A program made the position numbers and the translations under genes. Under the pieces are notes generated by a model, which ran no database searches, was not told where the DNA came from, and worked only from the letters and a program-made list of their open reading frames with translations. DNA of 64,000 nucleotides from Kiritimatiellia bacterium (GTDB lineage Bacteria; Verrucomicrobiota; Kiritimatiellia; CAIVKH01): positions 343,435 through 407,434 of the forward strand of contig JAOSKE010000002.1 of assembly GCA_027493775.1 (NCBI GenBank), in the 5' to 3' direction. Below are positions 27,358-37,011 of this stretch, in pieces (the first letter of the stretch is position 1; every line of letters starts with the position of its first letter).

Positions 27358-27720
27358 ATGCCAAGAGCAACAAACGCACCCGCATCCCGTCAACGTCGCA
27401 AACGCAAACTGCGCCTCGCAAAAGGTTTTTACGGCGCGCGCAGCAAACGCTTCCGTCAGGCCACCGAGGCCGTGGACCGCGCAATGGTCCAGGCCACCAA
27501 ACACCGCAAACTCCGCAAGCGCGAATACCGCTCGCTCTGGATCACCCGCCTCGCTGCGGCGTGCCGTCCTCACGCGATCACCTATAGCCGCTTGATCGAG
27601 GGGCTGACCAAGGCCGGCGTTCTGCTGAACCGCAAGATGCTTTCCGAAATCGCCATTCACGATCCGGACGGATTCGCGTCGCTGGTCAGCACGGCAAAGA
27701 GCCAGATCAAAGCGGCTTGA
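27358..27720 (+). CDS. rplT: 50S ribosomal protein L20
   Basis: The 120-residue protein binds 23S rRNA early in large-subunit assembly. It has the family sequence PRATNAPASRQRRKRKLRLAKGFYGARSK near the N-terminus and RLIEGLTKAGVLLNRKMLSE toward the end. The N-terminal basic tail is normal. ATG 27358 follows AGGGAG. It forms an operon with rpmI, and in many bacteria L20 represses this operon by binding its leader. Confidence 0.97.
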   Translation: MPRATNAPASRQRRKRKLRLAKGFYGARSKRFRQATEAVDRAMVQATKHRKLRKREYRSLWITRLAAACRPHAITYSRLIEGLTKAGVLLNRKMLSEIAIHDPDGFASLVSTAKSQIKAA

Positions 27721-27782
27721 ACCACTGCGCCACGCGCAAGACGGCAATCGCCGTAGAACAAACATTTAGCTATTCTGTGCGC

Positions 27783-29225
27783 ATGACTCTGCGCACGTTC
27801 GGAATTGTCCTCTTCACCCTGAGCCTCGCACTCGTTTGCGAGGTTCAGTCGTCTTATGCGGAAACACGCGCGTCCTATAGCGAACGATTTGAGGACGAAC
27901 TCGCCGCCGAGGAATGGCAACGGTCTTATACTGAGTCCAACCCCGAATGGATGTTGCCCGGCGGCGCATTTCTGCCAATGGAACTGCGCATCCGCGACTT
28001 GGAAACGGGAAAAAGCACGGCCCTCCGTCCGGCAGTCGCCTACGAGTATGAAAACCGGCGGCGCTGGGGTGGACACGATGCAGGAGTGGACTGGGTACTC
28101 GTCCTCGACCGGGCGACCGACTCCGTTTCTCGCACCGTTCTTTCGATCCAGCTAAAATCATCAAAGCAACGATTCCTCCAACTCGAAGTTGGACCACGGA
28201 TGAACACAGTTGGCGCCTCGCTGTTCCACACGCAAACAATCGCGCGCATTGAGCGTGGTGTAGTTGAGACTTCCGATACCGTACCAACGCGACTCGGCGC
28301 ACAGGGTGAACGCGCACGACAACCCTTTGGCATTATCGAAGGGCCGAGTCTGATTATGCTCGCCGGTGTTGATCCATCCGAACCGCGCCTGTTTCAAATT
28401 GCAGCGCGACCGGACGACGGGCTCTTCGGAATTCGTTTTGAAACCGTTCTTTCACCGGAGACGTCAAACTTTCCCGGCCGCGCCGCGTTTCGCTGCGTCT
28501 TTGCCGCTTGGCCTGCGGCGCCCGACACCTACGCCTTTGAACAGGCATCAGAAATCTGGAGTTTCCTCTGGCCGGAAAACTACGGTCCACAACTGAGCGC
28601 ACCGAAAAATGCGACGGCCTCCATTCAAGACACCCATCTCCCGCTCGTCTTCACGCCACGCATTCGGTCGCCGCAAACACTCGATGAACATTCCGCATGG
28701 CGCCCATTGGCCCCGCCCGATTTTTCCGCCGCTTCGCTGGACAACCTAGAAGACTCGCTTCCCGCCCTGTCGCCCGCCGAATCGGGAAACTTCGCGCGTG
28801 ACGCGCGTGTGCGAATCAGTGTGGACAGCACCGATACGGGATTCAGCAACGAAGCGCTGGCCGATGGCGTGACAAATTTCATACCGAATGATGCAATTGC
28901 ACAGGGCTGGCGCTCGGCAAACACGGCAACAACACACCGCATACGCCTGGACCTCCCCCGCCCCACTGCGCTTGCCGACCTCACCCTTCATTGGCCGGTC
29001 GTGGACGGCGCACCACTGACCCCGCGCGCCCTGCGCGTTGATGGGGTCTCTGTATCGGGCGATATTTTCCACCTTGCGAAGCTGGATGGACAGGGGCCAA
29101 CGCAAACCACCCACGTCGCAATCCCATCGCTGCAACTGGAACAAATCACCGTGGAGATGCCGGCGGGCGGGGGTGCGGCGGGATTTTCCAACCAATTATG
29201 GCTTTGCGAGGTGGAACTGCGTTGA
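27783..29225 (+). CDS. Secreted protein with a discoidin-like C-terminal region, function unknown
   Basis: The product is about 480 residues from ATG 27783, with a signal peptide (MTLRTFGIVLFTLSLALVCE). The middle is beta-rich without known motifs. The last 150 residues (RVSVDSTDTGFSNEALADGV-like start, WRSANTATTHRIRLDLPRPTALADLTLHW, then LEQITVEMPA and LWLCEVEL) resemble an F5/8 type C (discoidin) carbohydrate-binding sandwich. Starting at 27717 would add 22 residues ahead of the signal peptide, so 27783 is preferred. The gene lies between rplT and nagB on the same strand. A role in binding surface or external glycans is inferred. Confidence 0.6.
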   Translation: MTLRTFGIVLFTLSLALVCEVQSSYAETRASYSERFEDELAAEEWQRSYTESNPEWMLPGGAFLPMELRIRDLETGKSTALRPAVAYEYENRRRWGGHDAGVDWVLVLDRATDSVSRTVLSIQLKSSKQRFLQLEVGPRMNTVGASLFHTQTIARIERGVVETSDTVPTRLGAQGERARQPFGIIEGPSLIMLAGVDPSEPRLFQIAARPDDGLFGIRFETVLSPETSNFPGRAAFRCVFAAWPAAPDTYAFEQASEIWSFLWPENYGPQLSAPKNATASIQDTHLPLVFTPRIRSPQTLDEHSAWRPLAPPDFSAASLDNLEDSLPALSPAESGNFARDARVRISVDSTDTGFSNEALADGVTNFIPNDAIAQGWRSANTATTHRIRLDLPRPTALADLTLHWPVVDGAPLTPRALRVDGVSVSGDIFHLAKLDGQGPTQTTHVAIPSLQLEQITVEMPAGGGAAGFSNQLWLCEVELR

Positions 29226-29256
29226 CAGAAACGCCGCGCGGAAGTAATAAAAATCC

Positions 29257-30039
29257 ATGGAAGTGATTATCCAGTCGGATGCCCAGTATGCGAGCGTCGT
29301 GGCCGCTCGCTTGATCTCGCAACTTCTTCGAGAAAAACCAAATGCAGTGATCGGTTTCCCATCCGGTCAAACGCCGGTTCCACTCTATCAGGAACTGGTG
29401 CGGAAATATCGCGAAGGCCATATTGATTTCAGTCGCGCCACGACCTTCAACCTCGACGAGTTTGTCGGTGTGCCGGCGGATCATCCCGCATCATACCACA
29501 GCTTCATGCACCAGCATCTTTTCGATCACATCAACATTCCGAAAAAGAATACCCACATTCCGGACGGCATGGCGGCGGACATTCCTGAGTACTGCAAGCG
29601 GTACGAAGCGGAGATCGAAAAGGCGGGTGGCATTGACCTTCAGATTCTTGGCATCGGCACCGAGGGGCACATCGGTTTCAACGAACCGACTTCCTCCCTT
29701 TCATCCGGCATGCGCACAAAGACGCTCACCCCGCGCACGCGCCGCGATTTCGCCGCACAATTCGGCAGTGAGGATCGCGTCCCGCGCTACATCCTGACGC
29801 TCGGCCTCGGCAACGTGATGAAGGCGCGAACGTGCGTCCTGCTCGCATTCGGAAAACGCAAAGCCCACGCCGTTGCGCGAACAGTGGAAGGCCCGCTTAC
29901 CGCCATGATGCCCGCCTCCGTGTTGCAGATGCACCCCATCGCCAAAGTCTTCCTCGACCCCCAGGCCGCCTCGCTCCTGCAAAACACCAGCTATTACCAA
30001 TGGGTGTACGAAGGCAAGCCGGAGTGGCAGAAGTTCTAG
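29257..30039 (+). CDS. nagB: Glucosamine-6-phosphate deaminase
   Basis: NagB converts glucosamine-6-phosphate to fructose-6-phosphate and ammonia. The 260-residue product fits the family. FPSGQTPVPLY binds the sugar phosphate, TFNLDEFVG has the proton-transfer Asp (Asp72 in E. coli), and GIGTEGHIGFNEP holds the catalytic His and Glu. The residue equivalent to E. coli Asp141 is Glu here (TEGH rather than the usual DGH). That is conservative but worth noting. The start is 31 bp after the previous stop. No other amino-sugar genes are nearby. Confidence 0.95.
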   Translation: MEVIIQSDAQYASVVAARLISQLLREKPNAVIGFPSGQTPVPLYQELVRKYREGHIDFSRATTFNLDEFVGVPADHPASYHSFMHQHLFDHINIPKKNTHIPDGMAADIPEYCKRYEAEIEKAGGIDLQILGIGTEGHIGFNEPTSSLSSGMRTKTLTPRTRRDFAAQFGSEDRVPRYILTLGLGNVMKARTCVLLAFGKRKAHAVARTVEGPLTAMMPASVLQMHPIAKVFLDPQAASLLQNTSYYQWVYEGKPEWQKF

Positions 30040-30296
30040 CGCAAAGAGCATTCGCCTACGCCAAGACTGCAAGTGGATGCGTGATGTGGATTGTCTTTTG
30101 TGCCGCCGGCAGTGATCGCGGATGCTTGTGTGATTAACCACATAAAGCACAAAACGCACAAAAACGTTGAAAAAAACGACTCGCCCGACGGGGGCGTTGG
30201 GCCTCAACGATCGAACCGCCCTCAACGCGGGCGGCTACAACGCGGGCGGCTACAAAGCACAGAGCATTTGAGGGCTAAAAATCCGGGCGCCCGCAA
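30040..30296. repeat. Convergent intergenic gap with short repeats
   Basis: This holds the stretch ACCACATAAAGCACAAAACG, a type common in other gaps of this window. It also holds a 15-bp tandem repeat CGCGGGCGGCTACAA at 30226-30255. No gene is seen. Confidence 0.5.
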
Positions 30297-31037
30297 TTAA
30301 ATCCAACCCTTGAACTTGTAGTACACCAACGCGGTCAACTCACGGGCGATTTTGGCTTCGATGATGAGGTTGTCCCAAAACTTGTAACGCAACATCATGC
30401 TCTGGCCGACGATGGAGGTGGAGGGTTTTTGAAGAAACTCAACGGTTTCGCGATAGGTCAAATCCGCGGCAATGGCTTGGCTCAATGCACCGCGTCCGCG
30501 GACGTGGGTAAAGCCGGCTTTTTGAAACGATAAAACACTCCGCCGAACGTGCTCAGGTGAGGTGACGATCAATAAGCGCGTTTTGTCTTCGCGGTCATCA
30601 AACATCTTGCGAATAAATATCGCCTGTTCGCGCGTGTGTCGCCCTTCGCCTTCCTGACTCAGACGCGATTCAGAAACGCCACGTAAGATCAGTTCGCGCT
30701 GCACGGCGCTCCGGGTCGCCGCAGATTCGCCCGCTTCATACGGCATCGCAACGATTACGCGCGCCTTAGGAAAACGCGCGGCTTCGCGCGCGGTCTGCCA
30801 CGTGCGGGTCAAGCCCGACTCGCTCGGAATCCCGCCGCCGCCCATCATCACAATGACGTCCGGCGTCCCGGCAGCTTCTCCTCCGCCATCCAGCCAGTTG
30901 TACACGGGCCAGGGAAGGCCCAGCAGCGCAGCAAGGACGGCAACAAGAAATACCCAGCCGCAGGTCTGAAGGAACCAACGGAATAAACGGATAACCCAGT
31001 CGGGAACCCACGTGTCGGACTTTTGCTTCTTCGCCAT
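30297..31037 (-). CDS. YdcF/ElyC-like DUF218 membrane protein
   Basis: The 246-residue protein has one N-terminal membrane segment (about 21-45, FLQTCGWVFLVAVLAALLGLPWP) followed by a DUF218 Rossmann-like domain: DVIVMMGGGG, the block ATRSAVQRELILRGVSESRL, then REQAIFIRKMF and RLLIVTSPEHVRRS. Relatives (SanA, ElyC, YdcF) act in envelope processes, but their reactions are poorly defined. The gene starts 8 bp after thrC and is probably co-transcribed with it. Confidence 0.85.
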   Translation of the reverse strand: MAKKQKSDTWVPDWVIRLFRWFLQTCGWVFLVAVLAALLGLPWPVYNWLDGGGEAAGTPDVIVMMGGGGIPSESGLTRTWQTAREAARFPKARVIVAMPYEAGESAATRSAVQRELILRGVSESRLSQEGEGRHTREQAIFIRKMFDDREDKTRLLIVTSPEHVRRSVLSFQKAGFTHVRGRGALSQAIAADLTYRETVEFLQKPSTSIVGQSMMLRYKFWDNLIIEAKIARELTALVYYKFKGWI

Positions 31038-31045
31038 CTGCGATT

Positions 31046-32423
31046 TTATTTTGCGTGGGCCGCGACGAACTTGCGCACGGCCTTTTCATCGTTCGGCAAC
31101 CGCTCACACCGCGTCTGTGCGTTGCTCAGCGTATCGAGAAGCGGATGGTGCGCAAGATCCTGACCCGTCGCCTGCTGAATGGCATCGCTGAATTTTGCCG
31201 GATGCGCAGTGGCGAGACAGATCATCGGCTCACCCTCTCGAACATTCGGCTCGCCGACGCGAACGCCGACTGCGGTGTGCGGATCCATCAAATAATTGTG
31301 CTCGTCGTAATAGCGCTTAATCGTCGCAAGCGTGTCCGCAGTAGTACCAACACCCGCGCGGAATAAATCATCCGACCCTTGAATAGTCAGCGAGCCGGTC
31401 TCCCCGAATGTCGCCATCGCCGTGCGCAGCGCCTTGGCATCACGGTTCATTCGATAGAACAGATAGCGCTCGAAATTGCTCGCAACCTGAATATCCATCG
31501 AAGGGCTCAGCGTCGGAACGACGTTTCCAACACTGTACACGCCGGTGTTGAAGAAACGCGCGAGGATGTCGTTCTCATTCGTCGCAAGAACCAGTCGTCC
31601 CACTGGAAGCCCCATCTGCGCGGCATACCAACCGGCAAGAATGTCGCCGAAGTTTCCGGTCGGCTACCGAGAAGCTCACCGTCGGCGAACCGGTCTGTGC
31701 CATCACGTAAAGACCCGACGAAAAATAGTACACGATCTGCGCGATCACGCGCGCCCAGTTGACGGAGTTGATCGCGCCGAGTGAATAGCGGCGCTTGAAT
31801 TCCAAATCGCCGAATACGGATTTCATAATCCGCTGGCAGTCGTCGAAGGTTCCATCAATCGCGAGGTTGAAGACGTTTGCGTCCAGCACGGACGTCATCT
31901 GTTTTTCCTGCAACGGGGATACGCGGCCGTGCGGGTGCATAATGAAAATGTTCATCCGCTCCTGCCCGCGCGCGCCAGCAATTGCCGCGCTGCCGGTGTC
32001 GCCACTCGTCGCGCCGAGAATGTTGAGACGCATATCGCGTTTTTCCAACGCATAGGCAAAGAACTGACTCAGGAACTGCAACGCGATGTCCTTGAACGCA
32101 AGCGTCGGGCCATGAAAAAGCTCCAGAATCCAAACCGGGCCCACCTTCCACGCTGGCGCAATTTCCGGATGCGTGAACGAGTTATACGCGCGCTCGATCA
32201 GCCCTTCCAAATCTTCGCCCGGCAAGTCCACGAAGAGGCGCAACACCTCGAAGGTCAGTTCCTGATAGGAAAGCGTTGCCCAATATGCGAGGCGGTCGCG
32301 CACATCCGGAATGCGCTCGGGGATCAACAACCCGCCATCCGGCGCCAAGCCCTCAAGGACCGTATCCTGAAAACCCATCGGCGGCGTTTCACCGCGCGTG
32401 CTAATATAATGCATTACAGACAT
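31046..32423 (-). CDS. thrC: Threonine synthase (frameshift near 31664)
   Basis: ThrC is a PLP enzyme that converts O-phosphohomoserine to threonine. From ATG 32423 the sequence starts MSVMHYISTRGETPPMGFQD. The PLP lysine is in HGPTLAFKDIALQF and the phosphate loop in GATSGDTGSAA. After SPTVSFSV the frame shifts. Removing one base near 31664-31666 continues PTGNFGDILAGWYAAQMGLP and runs to 31046, giving 458 residues, typical of the long ThrC group. Two separate half-proteins would not work, and this is a core metabolic gene, so an error or a recent mutation are the choices. It overlaps no neighbour; ydcF follows at 8 bp. Confidence 0.9.
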
Positions 32424-32464
32424 GGCGCCCGAAGATAGCGGAGGACACGGCTGTGGGGAAGCGT

Positions 32465-33316
32465 TCAATAATACGGTTTTTCCCAAATCCACGGCCCGGC
32501 GTCATGATGCAGCGCCCAATCGGCGTCCTCCCGAATCCCCGCATTCGAGTCGCTCCGCTCCAATCGCTTCATCTCTCGACGCGGCGCAGCTTCCAGAACG
32601 CCAAGGAGTCGCACAATCTGTCGCTTCTGTACGCCAACGCTCGAAGCGAGCGCCTTGGCCAACAACCCTCGCACCGATTTGCCCTGTCGCTCAATTGCGC
32701 GTGCCGCAGTGTTGCGCACCAAAAATGCGGAATCGCCAAGCGCCTCGATGAGCGCGGAAAGATCAGCAACATTCCCAATGTCGCTCAACGCATTGCACGC
32801 AGTGATTCGCGTTCTCTCCGACTCGACGCGCAGCAAGTCGCGCGCGGCCGAACGCGCTTCATCTACCCGCCACTTTCCGAGGGTCCGCAACGCGACATTC
32901 CGTTCGCGTTCCTTGTCCAACATCGCCAACAAAACCGGGATTTCCGCGTCATCGCGCGGATAGAAACCGAGTAGATAGGCAGCAATGCGCCGGGTCTGTT
33001 CATCCGGCGCATTTAGAAAGTCTGCAAGCACAGGCGTCCCCGTCTCCGCAGGAACGTGTTCCACAACGATCTCAAATGCGAGCACCTGGAGCATAATATT
33101 TTCGACGTGCGCACGTTCCATTACCGCCCGCAGTGCGTCCGCACCTTGAGCAAACAGTTCCTTCTTCGCATTTTCTTTTTCAGCGCGACGCTGTTCCGTG
33201 TTGCCATACCGCAACGCGCGATACAGCAACGCGTCGTAATCCGGCACGACAACTTCGTCGCCATACGCGAAAAACGCGGCGAAGAAGGCGAACACGATAC
33301 CGATCCGCCACTTCAT
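32465..33316 (-). CDS. Secreted HEAT-repeat protein
   Basis: The 283-residue product has signal peptide MKWRIGIVFAFFAAFFAYGD. Repeating helical pairs follow (PVLADFLNAPDEQTRRIAAYLLGF, ALRTLGKWRVDEARSAARDLL, ACNALSDIGNVADLSALIEALG, VRNTAARAIERQG), typical of HEAT/armadillo solenoids used for protein contacts. The function is unknown. The start overlaps the stop of the upstream DUF456-repeat gene (ATGA, 33313-33316), so the two are coupled and may interact in the periplasm. Confidence 0.75.
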   Translation of the reverse strand: MKWRIGIVFAFFAAFFAYGDEVVVPDYDALLYRALRYGNTEQRRAEKENAKKELFAQGADALRAVMERAHVENIMLQVLAFEIVVEHVPAETGTPVLADFLNAPDEQTRRIAAYLLGFYPRDDAEIPVLLAMLDKERERNVALRTLGKWRVDEARSAARDLLRVESERTRITACNALSDIGNVADLSALIEALGDSAFLVRNTAARAIERQGKSVRGLLAKALASSVGVQKRQIVRLLGVLEAAPRREMKRLERSDSNAGIREDADWALHHDAGPWIWEKPYY

Positions 33317-35805
33317 TCCTCACCCTCCCGCACGGACACAGAGTTCACGTCGTAAAGTGCGCCATAATTCGGACGCAACAACAGACGGTCATTAACGCCG
33401 GGGCTGGAATACCGATCCGTTCCGCCGAGATCGAGCAACAAACCAATACTGCCCGACTCACGCGTACCGCCGGTGTTGCCGATGCCCTGTGTCGAATCGG
33501 AATCGCGTCCCTCGTACACGTCGTCGCCCGCTGCATCAAGCAGCCAACCGACAGAATTGTTCATCCCGTGTCCCTGCGAGTTTTGCTTCGCGATGTATGT
33601 GTCATCGCCGCCACGATCCATCAGTCCGCCCACGGCAAAATCGTGCGCTGCGCCCTGAGTAAGGGTACTGCCTTTGTACACATCATCCCCCGCAACATCC
33701 ACGAGCAGACCGAGGCTCAAGTGAATCCCGCACCCCTGTCCATAGTGATGCACGCTGTAGCGGTCGTGTCCGGAGCCATCCAACAGAAATCCCGCACTGT
33801 AGTAGTAGCTCACGCCCTGCGCGAAAACATCGGCGTCATAAACATCGTTGCCTTCCAAATCCAACAACGCGCCAATCCCGCCGCCGGAAAACGGCCGCTG
33901 TCCAATTGAGAAGCCCTGCGACAAACTGAGATAGCGATCAGGATTGCGCTCGTAGTCCAGCACGTAGCCACCCGCGAAATAGCGATCCGCGCCTGCGCGG
34001 TCCAATAGCAGTCCAAAGCCCATCCACCCGGCGAAGCCCTGGCCCTGCCAACCGACACGGTACGAGTCATTTCCCGCGCGATCCAACAACACCCCGACCC
34101 CGGCAATCGCAGCGCCCTGACTCAATGCGCGGGCATCGTAAATATCGTTGCCGCCGGCATCCTCGATCCAGCCAACACCCCACAGTCCCGCGCCCGTTCC
34201 CGCGAAGTCGCAACGCCACGTGTCAGACCCGTTGAAGTCCAACACCACTGCAGCTCCAAATAGCGCCGCGCCGGGGCCGAGCAGCTCATTTCCCACGTAC
34301 AAGTCATCGCCATCAAAATCAACAATCGCTGCGAGGCGATTGCGCGACAGGCCATTTGCCGAACCGGCAGCGCCGCGGTAGGTCGTGTCACTTCCCGGAT
34401 TCACAACCAACAACGCCGCTTCATCGAACACATTCACGCCACGACCGAGAATCACAATTGCGCCAAATGGGGTTTCCCATCTGAGTGTTTCCTCCGGCCA
34501 GTCGGTAAAGTCGCGCACGACCTCGGCAAAAGTCTGAACCGCCCCCTGAAAAACGCGACCGGCTTCAAGGAGGGCGCTTCGGTCTAATCGTTCGGAAGCA
34601 GACAGCAGCATTTCTGCCGAGGGCGTTTCATCCAATTGTTTCGAATCGGCGAGCATTTGCTCGATAAGCGCCTGCTCAACTCCCGCGTCACGAAGCGCAT
34701 CGCGAGAAGCCTTTTCATCTTCAAGATTCAACGCGCTGGCGAAGGCGCTTGCGGCGAGATACTGCATCTGTTCCGAGGTCAATTTTTCGAATGCGCGATC
34801 AAGCAGGAGATTTGCAAGTTGTGCGCCGGCATAAAACTGCATCAGCGCATCCGCCAACACGGGCGCGGCATTCGACCAGACGCTCGGCGTGATCGCATCA
34901 GAAATGGACAATTCTGAAATCGGCTCCAGTTCCAACCGGCGACGGGCAAACGACCACCAGTTCGACGCGTCGTCTTGTTGCGCACAGTCCCAAAGTTCCT
35001 GTCCGACTCGATTGAGTTGTAGCGGTTCTTCCAAGGTTTCGCGTATCCACTTCAACGCGCTGCGCGGCTCGCCCAAGTCCTTGGCAAAACCCAGGTCCGC
35101 GACCGTCGCATTCATCGCCTGCAACGCACGATCAAGCTGTTCACGCTCCTGCTTCGAGAACTCAATCCCCTCCCCCTGAGCGGCCACAGCGAAACCTCCA
35201 ATCGCAAACGCAACGACGATTGAAAAAAGACTCACTCGTTTGAGAAGTGCATTCATGATCCAGCGAACCATAGGAACGTCTGCCAGCCAGAGCGCCATAC
35301 CCAGTGTCACGCAGACTTTCAAAATCACAACCGCTATGCAGGCGAGGGTTGCGCCGAACGCGATATGCGTCGCAGCGCCCACGCGCTGCAGGCGACGATG
35401 CTCAACAAGGAACGCGAGGAGAAAACTGCCGATCAGCATTCCGAGCAAATTGCCGATGACAGGGACAGGAATCAAAAAGCCAAGCAGTGCGCCGCCGATA
35501 CCGCCGAGACTCGCCATCAATGCAGCGAGGCGTGAACCGCCCCGACGCCGCACACCCCACATCCCGGCGAACCACTCCGTCACATCCACTGCTGCGGAAA
35601 TGCCGGCGCAAACGCACACGTCCAAAACAGTTGGGCGTCCGGATTGGGTAAGAAATAGTCCGATCACGGCGGCGGCGACAACCATCCACATCCCTGAGAT
35701 GCCAATCATCGCGAGGAAGAAACCGACAAAGCAGAGGAGTACAAGGGCAATCCAGCCGGCGGCATATCCCGCGTACTGCGCGCCGGCTAGAAAAGACTCC
35801 CACAT
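33313..35805 (-). CDS. DUF456 membrane domain joined to a secreted GDDxY-repeat protein
   Basis: The 830-residue frame combines two parts. Residues 1-180 are a DUF456 membrane protein (IGISGMWMVVAA, EWFAGMWGVRRRGGSRLAAL, several helices). Residues 184 onward look like a separate exported protein with its own signal peptide, MNALLKRVSLFSIVVAFAIG. From about 460 to 800 this part has a dozen short repeats of the form GxDxY...G...G(V/L)LLD, likely a beta-solenoid with Asp-rich turns that could bind calcium. An ATG at 35256 begins the signal peptide. A one-base deletion upstream would create an ATGA stop/start overlap there, the style used elsewhere in the window. Whether this is a true fusion or two genes merged by an indel is undecided. 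Confidence 0.65.
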   Translation of the reverse strand: MWESFLAGAQYAGYAAGWIALVLLCFVGFFLAMIGISGMWMVVAAAVIGLFLTQSGRPTVLDVCVCAGISAAVDVTEWFAGMWGVRRRGGSRLAALMASLGGIGGALLGFLIPVPVIGNLLGMLIGSFLLAFLVEHRRLQRVGAATHIAFGATLACIAVVILKVCVTLGMALWLADVPMVRWIMNALLKRVSLFSIVVAFAIGGFAVAAQGEGIEFSKQEREQLDRALQAMNATVADLGFAKDLGEPRSALKWIRETLEEPLQLNRVGQELWDCAQQDDASNWWSFARRRLELEPISELSISDAITPSVWSNAAPVLADALMQFYAGAQLANLLLDRAFEKLTSEQMQYLAASAFASALNLEDEKASRDALRDAGVEQALIEQMLADSKQLDETPSAEMLLSASERLDRSALLEAGRVFQGAVQTFAEVVRDFTDWPEETLRWETPFGAIVILGRGVNVFDEAALLVVNPGSDTTYRGAAGSANGLSRNRLAAIVDFDGDDLYVGNELLGPGAALFGAAVVLDFNGSDTWRCDFAGTGAGLWGVGWIEDAGGNDIYDARALSQGAAIAGVGVLLDRAGNDSYRVGWQGQGFAGWMGFGLLLDRAGADRYFAGGYVLDYERNPDRYLSLSQGFSIGQRPFSGGGIGALLDLEGNDVYDADVFAQGVSYYYSAGFLLDGSGHDRYSVHHYGQGCGIHLSLGLLVDVAGDDVYKGSTLTQGAAHDFAVGGLMDRGGDDTYIAKQNSQGHGMNNSVGWLLDAAGDDVYEGRDSDSTQGIGNTGGTRESGSIGLLLDLGGTDRYSSPGVNDRLLLRPNYGALYDVNSVSVREGEE

Positions 35806-35817
35806 GCCAGTGCGATG

Positions 35818-36753
35818 TTATTCGATGGTGTGGATGATGATCCCTGGGTCGGCCTGGATAATTTTCAGGTCAATTTTTTCGTAGATTTCTTTCAACTCAT
35901 CCGCGGTCAAATCCACGCGCAGCATCGGGACTTCAATCTCCGTATTCTTTTCGAGCAGGATACGCTTCGTCACCTGCTGATAACCGGGCTTGCTCACCGT
36001 CAGTACGTGATCGCCCTGATACACTTGGAAGTCACTGATCGGCGAAGAGCCAATGAGGATTCCATCGAGTTCGATCAGAGCGGGATCGGCGTCGGTCTTG
36101 ACCGCGAGCGTCATCGTCGGACGAGCACGGGCTTCTTCCGCGCGCGATGCAAGGGTTTTCTCCAGCGGACGCGCGGCTTCCTTGAGCGCATTTTCGACGA
36201 GCGTCAAAACGTCGTCTTCGCTCAAAGAAGTTTTGAGCGACTCCGTCTGGCGGAAGCTCTGTTTCGCGACACCGTCGTTCGCGGCGATTACCGCGCCATC
36301 ACGTGCGTCCAATGCTTCAAGCGAGACGCGCGCGGTCAGCGTTGAAAACTCCGCCTGATGTCCGCCCTGATTCACCATCTGTTTGCCTTCGGACAAACTC
36401 AGGAGACTTCCGCGAAGGACCACATCGGTGCGCAGGGCCTGCGCTGCCTGTAAAAATGACGGTTTGGTTGGCGTGGCGCGACCGGCATCCAGCGGCTGGA
36501 GTTTGTCCATCTGTGCGAGTAAGTCGCGGCGATCAACAAGGGTGAACTCCGGGTTATTCGCAAGGGTTTTCCCGATGAGGAATACACCCTTTTCCGCAAT
36601 CGCGCCGGGTGCAATGGCTCCGCCAAGCAACGCATCCGAGCGTTGTCCCGTTTGATCCTGAAACTCCAGCGCCACCACGCGGGTCGGAGTCTCTGCAAGC
36701 GCCGAAGTCAACGTCCCTATAACTAAAGCGCCGAGCAACAAATACGTTTTCAT
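35818..36753 (-). CDS. CsgG-like secreted protein with PEGA domain
   Basis: The product is about 311 residues from ATG 36753 (GGGAGA upstream), with signal peptide MKTYLLLGALVIGTLTSALA. Residues 25-190 resemble the CsgG/curli-assembly fold (RVVALEFQD, FTLVDRRDLLAQMDKL, TDVVLRGSLLSLSEG). Residues 225-280 form a PEGA domain (ALIELDGILIGSSPISDFQV, VLTVSKPGYQQVTKRI). PEGA domains occur in surface-layer and envelope proteins. The gene ends 12 bp before the DUF456-repeat gene and probably forms one operon with it. An outer-membrane or periplasmic assembly role is inferred. Confidence 0.75.
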   Translation of the reverse strand: MKTYLLLGALVIGTLTSALAETPTRVVALEFQDQTGQRSDALLGGAIAPGAIAEKGVFLIGKTLANNPEFTLVDRRDLLAQMDKLQPLDAGRATPTKPSFLQAAQALRTDVVLRGSLLSLSEGKQMVNQGGHQAEFSTLTARVSLEALDARDGAVIAANDGVAKQSFRQTESLKTSLSEDDVLTLVENALKEAARPLEKTLASRAEEARARPTMTLAVKTDADPALIELDGILIGSSPISDFQVYQGDHVLTVSKPGYQQVTKRILLEKNTEIEVPMLRVDLTADELKEIYEKIDLKIIQADPGIIIHTIE

Positions 36754-37011
36754 GAGCTTGTCTCCCGTCTTCTTGTCCAACCTATACCAGAAGTCCGCCT
36801 TGGACTCCAATGTGTTCTACGGAATATGACGCGGGGAGCGGCGCATCTATTCATTTCAAATCGTAAATTTGGTTTAGCCCCAATGCCTGAACGATGTTGA
36901 AACAGACACGCGCAACGGTCACACAGGAATCCGCCCTGAAAGCTTTGCGCGAATGAGCTTGGGGCGACCAGCCTCCCTCAGCGCTCGCGACGACGGCGGC
37001 GCGGCTCCGCC
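36754..37011. other. Gap between TPR and CsgG/PEGA genes
   Basis: There is no gene here. The end near 36995-37015 has GCGGCTCCGCCCTAC, a half of the GC-rich REP-like motif found elsewhere in the window. Confidence 0.4.
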
